33,713 nt of DNA from assembly GCA_017512495.1 (NCBI GenBank), contig JAFWGF010000013.1:1-33713 (forward strand), written 5' to 3'. This DNA is from Bacilli bacterium. Its GTDB lineage: Bacteria; Bacillota_I; Bacilli_A; RF39; UBA660. Shown here piece by piece: positions 9,345 through 19,833 of this stretch. Position 1 is the first letter of the stretch. The number at the start of each line of letters is the position of its first letter. Under the pieces are notes generated by a model. That model was not told the origin of the DNA. It saw only the letters and a program-made list of their open reading frames with translations, and searched no databases. The translations under genes and the position numbers were made by a program.

Positions 9345-9877
9345 AAGTTATTAGTGGTAAATATAAAGGGAGAATACTAGAAGGATTTGATATTAATGGT
9401 ACTAGGCCTACTATGGATAGAGTAAAAGAATCATTATTTGGTACTATTCAAAACTATATTCCTGAAAGTATTGTTTTAGATTTGTTTTCTGGTAGTGGTA
9501 ATTTAGGAATAGAGGCATTAAGTGAAGGAGCTAAGTTTGCATATTTAGTAGATTCTAATAAGAAAGCAATTACAATTATTAATAAAAATATTAATAATAT
9601 TGGAATTACTGATGTAGAAGTAATAAATAGTGATTATAAAGAAGCTTTAAAAAGATTTAAAATAAAGTTTGATTTGATATTTTTAGATCCACCGTATAAT
9701 ACAAATTATATTGAGGAGAGTATTGAATTAATAAAGGAATATAATTTACTTAATAATAATGGAATAATAGTATGTGAAAGTGATTCACTTGATAAAATTG
9801 TTTATTCTAATGAATTAAAAAAGGTAAAGGAAAAGAAATATGGAGATAAATACATAGTTTTATTGAAAAAAATATGA
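9341..9877 (+). CDS. rsmD: 16S rRNA (guanine966-N2)-methyltransferase RsmD
   Basis: 178 residues, the usual size. It methylates G966 of 16S rRNA (E. coli numbering) using S-adenosylmethionine. Visible are the N-terminal I-S-G-x-x-K-G-R and R-P-T-x-D-x-V-K-E-S-L-F motifs, the SAM-binding LDLFSGSGNLGIEAL (about 46-60) and the catalytic DPPY (116-119). It is the ylbH of the Bacillus ylb cluster. In B. subtilis coaD follows; here it does not, and an exported protein gene follows instead. ATGA overlap with the gene upstream. Confidence 0.92.
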   Translation: MKVISGKYKGRILEGFDINGTRPTMDRVKESLFGTIQNYIPESIVLDLFSGSGNLGIEALSEGAKFAYLVDSNKKAITIINKNINNIGITDVEVINSDYKEALKRFKIKFDLIFLDPPYNTNYIEESIELIKEYNLLNNNGIIVCESDSLDKIVYSNELKKVKEKKYGDKYIVLLKKI

Positions 9878-9905
9878 TAATATTATTATGATAGATGGTG
9901 ATTTT

Positions 9906-11783
9906 ATGAAAATGAATAATAAAGGGTTTGCAATTTCAACATTAGTATATGGATTATCTATTATGGGTATTATGTTAATGGCAATATTGATGGGTATTAT
10001 GGCAGTTAATAGATCAAATAATAGGATTCTATCAAAAGAAATAGAAGAAGATTTAAGTAGATATAGTCAAACAGATGTATCTTTTTCAGCGATTTCCTCT
10101 GGAGCTCCTCAAGAATTTACAGTTCCTGAAGGAGAATCAGGATGGTATAAAATTGAGCTTTGGGGTGCTAGTGGAAAAACTACTAAGGATGCAAATGGAA
10201 AAGTTACTTCAGTTGAAGGTGGTAGAGGTGCATATACTTATGGAGTAATAGAACTAGATGAAGGAGATACAATATATGTTTTAGTCGGAAAATCATCAAC
10301 TGGTGGTGGAGCAGCTACAGAAGTTAGAGTTTATGGTTCTGATACAAAATCTAAAATAATGGTTGCAGCTGGTGGAGGTTCTGGTAAAGGTTCTTCTGGT
10401 GGAACCCTAGCTGGATATAATCAATTTATGACTTGTACAGGTGGTAAATTGAATATTGCGATTAATTCAGGAAATTATGGATTAAAATCAGCAGATTCAA
10501 CATTAATAGGATGTAACAAAAATTATTATTATGGTGCTGGTAGTGGACCAAGTACATTAAGCCAATGGTCTTCAACGGCTTCTGCTCGTTTTGAAGATGA
10601 TTCTGGATCTGGTGGTGGGGGAGGAGGTTTCCTTAATAGTGATAATAGTAGTACCGGTGGAACATCATTTATAGCTGGGTATGCCGGAGCTAGAGGTATT
10701 GAGCTTAATGGTAGTCTTTCTAATCATCCTGGAGTAAAAAGAATGGTTCAAAAGGTAGATTATGATACAGGAGAAAAAATATCAGTAGAAAAAACATTCT
10801 ACTTTGTAGACGGTTTAATGATAGCAGGAGTAAATGCTGGTGATGGTAAAGCCAAAATAGAGCGAGTTGTTAAAAAAGATGAAGAGAATCAAAAACTAGC
10901 ATTCATGAATGAAAATTTGAAAGGTGTTACTGCGATAACTGATTGTGTAGGTCCTGGTGAAGCTAGAGCAACTAAAATATCTGCAGTTGCAGGTGGAGTA
11001 GATAAAGCATATGGCATATCACTCATAAATACATCCAGTCAATGTACAAGAGTTAATATAGAAGCGACAGATTTAGATGAAATTGCTGTTTTCCATCCAT
11101 CAGGCGTTGATTATACATGTCATACAATTAAAGTAAATCGCGCAGGTGGGGAGACATCTATTAAAAGTTGTAATAGTTCTATTACACCAAAATCAGAAAC
11201 AGAAACACCTACTGGATATAGAATATCTGCATATCAACCAGATTATACAAAGAGAATACCAGCTAAAGGAAATTATTATATCATTCCTGTATTGTCTGAG
11301 AACAAAGCATTTACAGCCTCAGCGAAAAGCGATGAAGAGCAACAGGCTATCACAGTAGATTATTTAAATGGGCTAAAAACACAAAAATGGTCAGTAGAAT
11401 TGCTTGAAGATCCGTATATAAGCCCAGTAGCTGCTCAAAGTCCAAGAGGTTATGAATATAAAATTGTTGAATTGGCTAGGTTTAGAGCTCTTAATATTAT
11501 GGCAACTGAAAATAAAGAAAGAAATCGAATAGCAGCAGCTAATGAATTTAATGCCAATGGACGAAACGCAACACAAATATGGAAAATTGAATCAGCAGGA
11601 GGAAATGGAACATACACTATTGAAACTGCAAACGAAGATTTTACTACTGCACGAGATACTGGATATATTGTTCCTCAATTTGATGAAACTGCTGATGATG
11701 ATGGAAATGTTATAATTGGTTATAAGAATCGTGTTACTGAAAGATTTAAGTTTTTTTCAATAGATTATAGTGGTACTAAATAG
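9906..11783 (+). CDS. Exported glycine-rich protein with pilin-like N-terminus and ricin-like C-terminus
   Basis: 625 residues from ATG 9906, preceded by GGTGAT with a 3-nt gap; the ATG at 9888 overlaps a -10-like TATGAT. The N-terminus MKMNNKGFAISTLVYGL has a basic patch, G-F and a long hydrophobic helix (8-33), like a type III signal of type IV pilins but without Glu at +5. Residues about 62-280 form a glycine-rich domain (YKIELWGASG, GGRGAYTYG, DTIYVLVGK, GGGGGG) like the Gly_rich family. Near the C-terminus three [QE]-x-[WF]-x-[VIF] motifs (QKWSV ~492, QIWKI ~556, ERFKF ~611) suggest a ricin-type beta-trefoil, often sugar-binding. No wall-sorting signal is seen. Probable surface protein; function unknown. 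Confidence 0.8.
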   Translation: MKMNNKGFAISTLVYGLSIMGIMLMAILMGIMAVNRSNNRILSKEIEEDLSRYSQTDVSFSAISSGAPQEFTVPEGESGWYKIELWGASGKTTKDANGKVTSVEGGRGAYTYGVIELDEGDTIYVLVGKSSTGGGAATEVRVYGSDTKSKIMVAAGGGSGKGSSGGTLAGYNQFMTCTGGKLNIAINSGNYGLKSADSTLIGCNKNYYYGAGSGPSTLSQWSSTASARFEDDSGSGGGGGGFLNSDNSSTGGTSFIAGYAGARGIELNGSLSNHPGVKRMVQKVDYDTGEKISVEKTFYFVDGLMIAGVNAGDGKAKIERVVKKDEENQKLAFMNENLKGVTAITDCVGPGEARATKISAVAGGVDKAYGISLINTSSQCTRVNIEATDLDEIAVFHPSGVDYTCHTIKVNRAGGETSIKSCNSSITPKSETETPTGYRISAYQPDYTKRIPAKGNYYIIPVLSENKAFTASAKSDEEQQAITVDYLNGLKTQKWSVELLEDPYISPVAAQSPRGYEYKIVELARFRALNIMATENKERNRIAAANEFNANGRNATQIWKIESAGGNGTYTIETANEDFTTARDTGYIVPQFDETADDDGNVIIGYKNRVTERFKFFSIDYSGTK

Positions 11784-11800
11784 TGCCACTTTTATTTTTA
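11769..11800 (+). terminator. Terminator after the glycine-rich protein gene
   Basis: AGTGGTACTA / TAGTGCCACT (11769-11778 / 11781-11790, one G-T pair) followed by TTTTATTTTTA. The stem covers the stop codon. Confidence 0.75.
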
Positions 11801-11807
11801 AAAAAAA

Positions 11808-11834
11808 TTAGCACAAACTATTGACAAGTGCTAA
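11808..11834 (+). promoter_or_regulatory. CIRCE operator 1, overlapping the -35 box
   Basis: TTAGCACAA, 9 nt, AAGTGCTAA: a perfect 9-9-9 inverted repeat of the HrcA-binding type (consensus TTAGCACTC-N9-GAGTGCTAA). It contains the -35 hexamer TTGACA (11821-11826), so bound HrcA would block RNA polymerase. Confidence 0.9.
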
Positions 11835-11849
11835 AAAAAAGAATAGACT
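11821..11849 (+). promoter_or_regulatory. hrcA operon promoter (TTGACA-17-TAGACT)
   Basis: Consensus TTGACA at 11821-11826, a 17-nt spacer, and TAGACT at 11844-11849. It is flanked and overlapped by two CIRCE operators. Transcription should start about 11856, inside the second operator. Confidence 0.85.
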
Positions 11850-11853
11850 ATTA

Positions 11854-11880
11854 TTAGCACTGTAATACAAATAGTGCTAG
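11854..11880 (+). promoter_or_regulatory. CIRCE operator 2, over the transcription start
   Basis: TTAGCACTG, 9 nt, TAGTGCTAG: a 9-9-9 inverted repeat closer to the CIRCE consensus in its left arm than operator 1. It lies just after the -10 box and just before TAGGAGG, so much of it should also be transcribed into the 5' leader. Confidence 0.92.
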
Positions 11881-11895
11881 TAGGAGGTTGATGTT

Positions 11896-12885
11896 ATGCT
11901 TTCTGAAAGACAAAGAAAAATCTTAAAGTTAATAGTAGAAAGATATATCAAGGAACCAATTCCCGTAGGATCTAAAGTAATTTCGAAGGAAATCAATTGC
12001 TCAAGTGCTACGGTAAGAAATGAAATGGGTGAACTTGAAAAACTTGGTCTATTAGAAAAAACACATACATCTTCTGGAAGAGTTCCAAGCGAAGCTGGCT
12101 ATAGATATTATGTAGATAATATTATGGAACTAAAAAAGATGAATGCTGAAGATATGTTAAAATTACAAATTGTCTTTAAGAATCAACAACTAGCTCTATC
12201 GGATGTAATAACTAAGTCTTTACAAGTTGTATCTGATATGATGAACTACACTACAGTAGTGCTAGGTTCTAAATCTCATGAGAATCTTCTTAAACAAGTA
12301 GAAGTAATTCCAATTGATGATGAAAACTTAACAGTTATCATAGTTACTGATAAAGGTCATGTAGAGCATAAAAACATAAGACTACAAGATGTATCAATGG
12401 CTGAAGTAAAGAAAACTGTTGGACTAATTAATAACTTAATCTCAGGAACTCCAATTGATGAAGTTACTAACAAATTAGAGTTTGAAGTAAAACCAATCAT
12501 TGGAAATTATGTAAAACAACATGAACAATTATATAATGCTTTTTATCATGTGTTTACTGACTTCACTAATCAAGAAGTTAATGTTATGGGTCGCAATAAA
12601 ATGTTAGAACAACCAGAATTCTCTTCTAATATAGATAAGATTAAAAGTGTCTATACTAAACTAGAAGATCAAGAAATATTAAAAAACATTGAAGAAGACG
12701 ATGATAATAATATTAAAGTTTATATTGGTAATGAAAATAATATTGATAGTGATGTTACTGTTATTAAAACAAAGTATAAACGTGATAATCAGGAAGGAAC
12801 AATTGCTATCATAGGACCTAAGAGAATGGAATATGATAGAGTTGTAAGCCTATTAGAATACATTAAAGAGAATATAGAAAGGTAG
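11896..12885 (+). CDS. hrcA: Heat-inducible transcription repressor HrcA
   Basis: 329 residues. It represses heat-shock genes by binding CIRCE; its activity depends on GroEL in the species studied. The N-terminal winged helix shows L-S-E-R-Q-R-K-I-L, then S-S-A-T-V-R-N-E-M-G-E-L-E and G-R-V-P-S-x-x-G-Y-R-Y-Y (residues about 2-75). The C-terminal dimerisation part ends with TIAIIGPKRMEYDRVVSLLE. First gene of hrcA-grpE-dnaK-dnaJ, so it represses its own operon through the two CIRCE sites 16 and 62 nt upstream. The ribosome binding site TAGGAGG is strong. Confidence 0.95.
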   Translation: MLSERQRKILKLIVERYIKEPIPVGSKVISKEINCSSATVRNEMGELEKLGLLEKTHTSSGRVPSEAGYRYYVDNIMELKKMNAEDMLKLQIVFKNQQLALSDVITKSLQVVSDMMNYTTVVLGSKSHENLLKQVEVIPIDDENLTVIIVTDKGHVEHKNIRLQDVSMAEVKKTVGLINNLISGTPIDEVTNKLEFEVKPIIGNYVKQHEQLYNAFYHVFTDFTNQEVNVMGRNKMLEQPEFSSNIDKIKSVYTKLEDQEILKNIEEDDDNNIKVYIGNENNIDSDVTVIKTKYKRDNQEGTIAIIGPKRMEYDRVVSLLEYIKENIER

Positions 12886-12891
12886 GCTATT

Positions 12892-15305
<2,414 letters not shown>

Positions 15306-15310
15306 TATTA

Positions 15311-15336
15311 TTAAGTAGTCCTTTTGGACTACTTAA
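15311..15336 (+). other. Intercistronic hairpin between dnaK and dnaJ
   Basis: An 11-bp perfect stem, TTAAGTAGTCC / GGACTACTTAA, with a TTTT loop. It is followed by TTTAAGAAGG rather than a long T run, so a full terminator is unlikely. It more likely acts as a partial terminator, a processing site or a 3' stabiliser that keeps DnaK above DnaJ. Confidence 0.7.
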
Positions 15337-15356
15337 TTTAAGAAGGATGTGATATA

Positions 15357-16529
15357 GTGGCAGATAAAAAAGATTATTATGACGTCTTAGGTGTATCTAA
15401 GAGTGCTGATGAAAGTGAAATCAAAAGCGCTTATCGTAAAAAAGCAAAAGCATTACACCCTGATTTAAATAAAGATGATCCACATGCCGAAGAAAAGTTT
15501 AAGGAAGTACAAGAAGCTTATTCAGTACTTGGTGATGAAAATAAAAGAAAGATGTATGATCAATTTGGTCATGCAGGAGTAAGTGGTAATGGACCTTCCG
15601 CAGGTACTGGAGGATTCGGAGGATTCCAAGGAGGATTCCAAGGATTTGATGGTGCAGACTTTGGTTTTGGAGATATCTTTGATACTATTTTCGGTGGAGG
15701 TACTGGCTTTGGAGGAGGATTCTCTAACTTTGGCGGAGGAAGAGATTCATCTCCAAGAGCTCATCGTGGTAGTGACATCTTAATGCGAATGAATATTGAT
15801 TTCGAAGAAGCTATTTATGGTTGCGAAAAACAATTCAAATTAGATGTCATAGAAGATTGTGATGAATGTCATGGACATGGTGGATTTGATAAAGAAGAAT
15901 GTTCTACTTGTCATGGACAAGGAACAATTACTTCAGAACAAAGAACTATTTTAGGTTCATTCATGTCTCGTACTACTTGTCCTGAATGTCATGGAGCTGG
16001 TAAAACATACAAAAGAAAATGTAGTGAATGTAATGGTAAAGGAAAGATTAGAAGAAATAAAAAAATTACTATTAACGTTCCTGCAGGTATTAATACTGGT
16101 GATAGACAAAGAATAAGTGGTAAAGGTAATCCAGGAGAACATGGTGGAGTAAATGGTGACTTATATATTGAATTTATCGTTAAAGAACATGATTATTTTA
16201 TAAGAGAAGAAGATAATATTTATTTAGAAGTTCCACTAACTATTACAGAAGCTGCTTTAGGTTGTAAGAAAGAAATACCTACACTATATGGAAATGTAAA
16301 AATAAATGTAAGTGCTGGTACTAATAGTGGTGATAAACAAAGAATTAAAGGTAGTGGAGTAGATAATAAATATCGTAAACATAAAGGAGATATGTACTTA
16401 GTATTTAAAGTATATACTCCAAAGAAATTATCTCGTGATCAAAAAGCTATTTTAGATGAATTAAGTGAAACAGCTTTAGAAACTGAGGAGATAAAACAAT
16501 TTAATAGATTTACAGAAAAGAATGATTAA
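15357..16529 (+). CDS. dnaJ: Chaperone DnaJ (Hsp40)
   Basis: 390 residues, starting with GTG (no better ATG upstream; AGAAGGATGTGAT precedes it). It delivers substrates to DnaK and stimulates its ATPase. The J domain carries His34-Pro35-Asp36; a Gly/Phe-rich linker follows (about 75-135); then four CxxCxGxG zinc motifs start at Cys168 and end with the one at Cys222; then the two C-terminal beta domains. This is the full type I DnaJ layout. Last gene of the heat-shock operon. Confidence 0.97.
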   Translation: MADKKDYYDVLGVSKSADESEIKSAYRKKAKALHPDLNKDDPHAEEKFKEVQEAYSVLGDENKRKMYDQFGHAGVSGNGPSAGTGGFGGFQGGFQGFDGADFGFGDIFDTIFGGGTGFGGGFSNFGGGRDSSPRAHRGSDILMRMNIDFEEAIYGCEKQFKLDVIEDCDECHGHGGFDKEECSTCHGQGTITSEQRTILGSFMSRTTCPECHGAGKTYKRKCSECNGKGKIRRNKKITINVPAGINTGDRQRISGKGNPGEHGGVNGDLYIEFIVKEHDYFIREEDNIYLEVPLTITEAALGCKKEIPTLYGNVKINVSAGTNSGDKQRIKGSGVDNKYRKHKGDMYLVFKVYTPKKLSRDQKAILDELSETALETEEIKQFNRFTEKND

Positions 16530-16544
16530 TGTCATTCTTTTTTT
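16516..16544 (+). terminator. Terminator of the hrcA-grpE-dnaK-dnaJ operon
   Basis: Stem AAAAGAATGA / TCATTCTTTT (16516-16525 / 16532-16541) with loop TTAATG, and a T run to 16544. The stem overlaps the end of dnaJ. Confidence 0.88.
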
Positions 16545-16583
16545 GTGTTATATAGGTTTACTTATTTTTTTGTGAAAAAATAA

Positions 16584-16589
16584 TATAAT
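16584..16589 (+). promoter_or_regulatory. -10 box of the large exported protein gene
   Basis: TATAAT, with no convincing -35 box at the usual distance. It overlaps the ATG at 16588, so that codon cannot be the start. Confidence 0.55.
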
Positions 16590-16614
16590 GGTACTGGGTA
16601 GAATGGGTGACAAT

Positions 16615-18684
16615 ATGTTTAATCGTAAGTTTTCATCTAATATACGTAGAAAAAAAAGAATGATTATATTAACTATCATTCTTTTAGTAGTGTTCTTAAG
16701 TACAGGTTATGCTGCATTTACTACCAATCTAGGTATAAATGGAACACTTAATGTATCTAAATATGATCAAACTCTATATGGAGTTTTAAAAAAAGCTGTT
16801 AATAAAGGATATGCTAGAGAATATACTGGAGAACATCAAGATTCAATATCAGGTAATGGAACAGAAAAAATATATTATTGGTATGCACCTAATAACTCTT
16901 CTGGTGATTCTATAGCTAATGAAATATTGGATAAAAACAATGTTATATTTGCAGATTATTGTTGGCAAATGATAAGAACAACAGATACTGGTGGAGTAAA
17001 AATGATTTATAATGGTGAAGCAGAAAATGGACAATGTCTAAATAATAGGAGTAATCATGTAGGATACTATGATTTGGGAACAACTACTTTATCATCAACA
17101 TATTACTATGGAACAAATTATGAATATAGTAAAGCAAATAATCTATTTACTTTAACTGGAACAACTACGGGTTCAATTCGCGAACATTATTATACATGCA
17201 AGGGTATTTATGAAAGCGATACTTGTAGTCAATTATATTATGTTTTATCTCAGGATAATGGCACAAGTTATAATGTCTTCACTTTAAATAACAATGTTAA
17301 TTATTCTATTATTGGTAAAGGAAGATACAACTATAACATATCTAATCCGACTTTTAATAGTTATACATATAATAATATTTATAAACTGGAAAATTATAAT
17401 AATAGATATAGTATAAGGTCTGGGAATAATACAACAAATAGCTTTGGTTATTACTACTATTCAAATACTGTAGATTATGGAAATATCACAAGTGATAAGT
17501 ATACATTAATTAATCCCCAAACTATATCATCATTAGCTGATCCAACGGAATTGATAGGTAAATATGTATATGCACATTCAGGAAATAATCCAACAGCAGA
17601 AATATTCTATATAATAGGAGTAAATGGTACACAAGTATATTATTATACATTAACTAATGGAAGATTAGATGCTAGTATGGTAATAGGAAATTCATATACA
17701 AATAATGGAAATGGAACATATACTATCAATAGTCCAACTACAGTAACTTACGAAGAATGGTATAATGGAGATTATTCTAATTATAAAAATAAATATATAT
17801 GCGATGGAACAAGTGCTACATGTACAAATATAAGATATTCTTATTATGTAGGTGTAGATTATTATGATTATTGGGGAACAGAACATACTTATAAGTTTAG
17901 TGATGCATTGAATTATAATAATGGTACATATAGTTTGGCAGGAGATATTGTTACATTGTGGGATTTGGTAAATGATCAAAGTATTGTTGCTAATCATAGA
18001 TATACATGTCTAAATAATACTGGTATATGTTCAATTGTAAATTATATTCATAGTTATAATTCTTCTAATTATATAAGATTGGTAAAACTAGAAGAAGTTA
18101 CTTCTATCGAAGATGCGTTACATAATATGCTTGCTGGAGATGGAAATAATCCAATAGAGTCACCAATAAAGCAAGGAATAGATGCTTGGTATAAAAAGAA
18201 TCTAACTATGAATTCAGGATTTTTAGAAGATGCGATTTTTTGTAATGACCGTTATATAAGAAGTCTTGGTAACTGGGATCCTAGCGGACCAATAACATAT
18301 TCGACAAGCACTAATTTACGTTTTAAAGCTGATGGGGGAGTTTCTGGAAATTTAGCTTGTGCTAATGAAACTGATAGGTATAGTGTAGGAAATACAAAAG
18401 CAAAATTAACATATCCTATAGCAATTCCTACATATCAAGAAATGTATTTGCTTTCTAGTAACATAGTTAGATTGGCAGGATCAGAGTATGTAATTGATCG
18501 ACCGGTATATTTCAGTGATAGATATGCTATTTTTACTGAAGCGGCTAATAATGGTGCTTTATATTCAAGTAATAGTAATGAAAGTGTAGGTATCCGCCCA
18601 GTAATTTCTCTAGCACCAGGAACCAAATATGATGAAGGTAATGGTAGTATGGATTATCCATATGTTATTTATGGAGATGCTTGA
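16615..18684 (+). CDS. Large exported Tyr/Asn-rich protein with internal Cys repeats
   Basis: 689 residues from ATG 16615, which follows GGGTGAC with a 3-nt gap. A basic head (NIRRKKR) and one hydrophobic helix (about 20-38) lead to YAAFTTNLGINGTLNV, a processing-type segment like those of TasA/SipW-related exported proteins. The body has three loose repeats of the type T-[YF]-T-[LI]...W or E...Y-x-C...C (around residues 175-235, 365-405 and 437-485). The C-terminal domain has FCNDR, YPIAIPTYQEM and G-I-R-P-V-I-S-L, motifs I associate with a family of exported proteins common in uncultured gut Bacillota. It is extremely rich in Tyr, Asn, Ser and Thr. No sorting signal. Function unknown; a surface or matrix protein is likely. 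Confidence 0.75.
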   Translation: MFNRKFSSNIRRKKRMIILTIILLVVFLSTGYAAFTTNLGINGTLNVSKYDQTLYGVLKKAVNKGYAREYTGEHQDSISGNGTEKIYYWYAPNNSSGDSIANEILDKNNVIFADYCWQMIRTTDTGGVKMIYNGEAENGQCLNNRSNHVGYYDLGTTTLSSTYYYGTNYEYSKANNLFTLTGTTTGSIREHYYTCKGIYESDTCSQLYYVLSQDNGTSYNVFTLNNNVNYSIIGKGRYNYNISNPTFNSYTYNNIYKLENYNNRYSIRSGNNTTNSFGYYYYSNTVDYGNITSDKYTLINPQTISSLADPTELIGKYVYAHSGNNPTAEIFYIIGVNGTQVYYYTLTNGRLDASMVIGNSYTNNGNGTYTINSPTTVTYEEWYNGDYSNYKNKYICDGTSATCTNIRYSYYVGVDYYDYWGTEHTYKFSDALNYNNGTYSLAGDIVTLWDLVNDQSIVANHRYTCLNNTGICSIVNYIHSYNSSNYIRLVKLEEVTSIEDALHNMLAGDGNNPIESPIKQGIDAWYKKNLTMNSGFLEDAIFCNDRYIRSLGNWDPSGPITYSTSTNLRFKADGGVSGNLACANETDRYSVGNTKAKLTYPIAIPTYQEMYLLSSNIVRLAGSEYVIDRPVYFSDRYAIFTEAANNGALYSSNSNESVGIRPVISLAPGTKYDEGNGSMDYPYVIYGDA

Positions 18685-18694
18685 TATCATAAAT

Positions 18695-18722
18695 AAAAGA
18701 ACAAATATTGTTCTTTTTATTT
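18695..18722. terminator. Terminator after the large exported protein gene
   Basis: Stem AAAAGAACAA / TTGTTCTTTT (18695-18704 / 18708-18717) with loop ATA. T-rich on one side and A-rich on the other, so it could work in both directions. Confidence 0.8.
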
Positions 18723-18734
18723 AGAAAAATATAG

Positions 18735-18753
18735 TATAATAATTTTAGGTGGT
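18735..18753 (+). promoter_or_regulatory. thyA -10 box and ribosome binding site
   Basis: TATAAT at 18735-18740, 6 nt, AGGTGGT at 18747-18753, 3 nt, ATG at 18757. The transcript should begin at or next to the Shine-Dalgarno sequence. Confidence 0.6.
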
Positions 18754-18756
18754 TTG

Positions 18757-19743
18757 ATGAAGAATTTAAATTTAGAAAGAATTAATTTAAGAAAATTAGA
18801 ATTAGGAGAAAAAGAATTAGTATTAAAACGTACTGATTATCCTGAACCTATTGTTAAAGATGGTTATTTAGTAGATAGTAATGGAGAAAGAATTGGTACT
18901 AAAGGAGATATGTATGCCAAAGTAATGATGGATAAAATAATGCAAGATGGTGCTATGGATTTACATCCTCGTCCACATTATGAAGATGGAGAACCAGCTC
19001 ACACTTTAAGTATTAACGGTGGTGCTTTGGAATACGATTTATCTAAGGGAGAAAGTCCACTACAAACACTTAGACCTATTGCCGTTAAGTATTCTATTAG
19101 TGAATTATTATGGATTTATCAAGATGCTTCAAATGATCTTGATTTATTAGCTTCAAAATACGGAGTTAATTGGTGGGACCAATGGGATGTCGGTGATCGT
19201 ACGATTGGCTTTTATGGAGCTTCTGTTAAAAAATATGACCTAATGAATAAATTACTTACTAAAATGGAAAAAAATCCTGATGGTAGAGATAATATTATAA
19301 ATTTATTACAAGAAGAATTATTTGAATACCCATATCGTTTAAAACCATGTGCTTATTTAACTACATTTAATGTTCGTCATGATTGGGATGGTAAAGATTA
19401 CTTAGATATGTCATTAAAACAAAGAAGTAGTGACTTCGCAACAGCTGGTTGTATTAATCAAATGCAATATGTAATTTTACAGTGTTTAGTTGCTCGTCAC
19501 TTAGGAATGGAACCGGGTAAATTTACTTGGCAATATGATAACGTTCAATTATATGATAGGCATTTAGATCAAGCTATTGAAATGATGTGGAGAGAACCAA
19601 TTACTTGTAATCCTAAAGTAATAATTAATCCTGAAAAGACTAATTTCTATGATATGGAAGTTTCTGATATCAAAATAGAGGGATATCCTCGAGAACTAAT
19701 AAAAACTAAAAATCCACAGTTAAAATTTCCTTTAGGTATTTAA
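18757..19743 (+). CDS. thyA: Thymidylate synthase, divergent
   Basis: 328 residues from ATG 18757 (a TTG at 18754 touches the ribosome binding site). It converts dUMP to dTMP with methylenetetrahydrofolate. Matches to Bacillus phage-type ThyA include E-P-A-H-T-L-S, I-S-E-L-L-W-I-Y, G-V-x-x-W-D-Q-W, catalytic Cys198 in KPCAY, R223-S-S-D226, Asn234 and Y-D-R-H-L-D-Q. Departures: the usual G-x-P-F-N loop reads AGCIN, the dUMP-contacting D-x-H-x-Y reads DNVQLY (Gln264 for His), and about 60 N-terminal residues precede the conserved part. The catalytic Cys and Asn are kept, so it may be active. No dihydrofolate reductase gene is nearby. Confidence 0.85.
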   Translation: MKNLNLERINLRKLELGEKELVLKRTDYPEPIVKDGYLVDSNGERIGTKGDMYAKVMMDKIMQDGAMDLHPRPHYEDGEPAHTLSINGGALEYDLSKGESPLQTLRPIAVKYSISELLWIYQDASNDLDLLASKYGVNWWDQWDVGDRTIGFYGASVKKYDLMNKLLTKMEKNPDGRDNIINLLQEELFEYPYRLKPCAYLTTFNVRHDWDGKDYLDMSLKQRSSDFATAGCINQMQYVILQCLVARHLGMEPGKFTWQYDNVQLYDRHLDQAIEMMWREPITCNPKVIINPEKTNFYDMEVSDIKIEGYPRELIKTKNPQLKFPLGI

Positions 19744-19833
19744 ATATATAGTTTTTTTGCATTTTTTATAAAAAAATGTAGTAATTTTTAGTATTATATA
19801 TTAAAATTGTAGGTAAGAAAGGGAGAGATGTAA

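Noticed and set aside
11146-11358. 70-residue plus-strand frame inside the glycine-rich protein gene
   Set aside because: Out-of-frame overlap with a well supported long gene; composition is not protein-like.
17692-17997. Ile/Cys-rich minus-strand frame in the large exported protein gene
   Set aside because: Mirror of Tyr/Asn-rich codons; no start signal.
19760-19778. Hairpin CATTTTTT / AAAAAATG after the thyA gene
   Set aside because: Almost pure A-T stem with no following T run; too weak to call a terminator.
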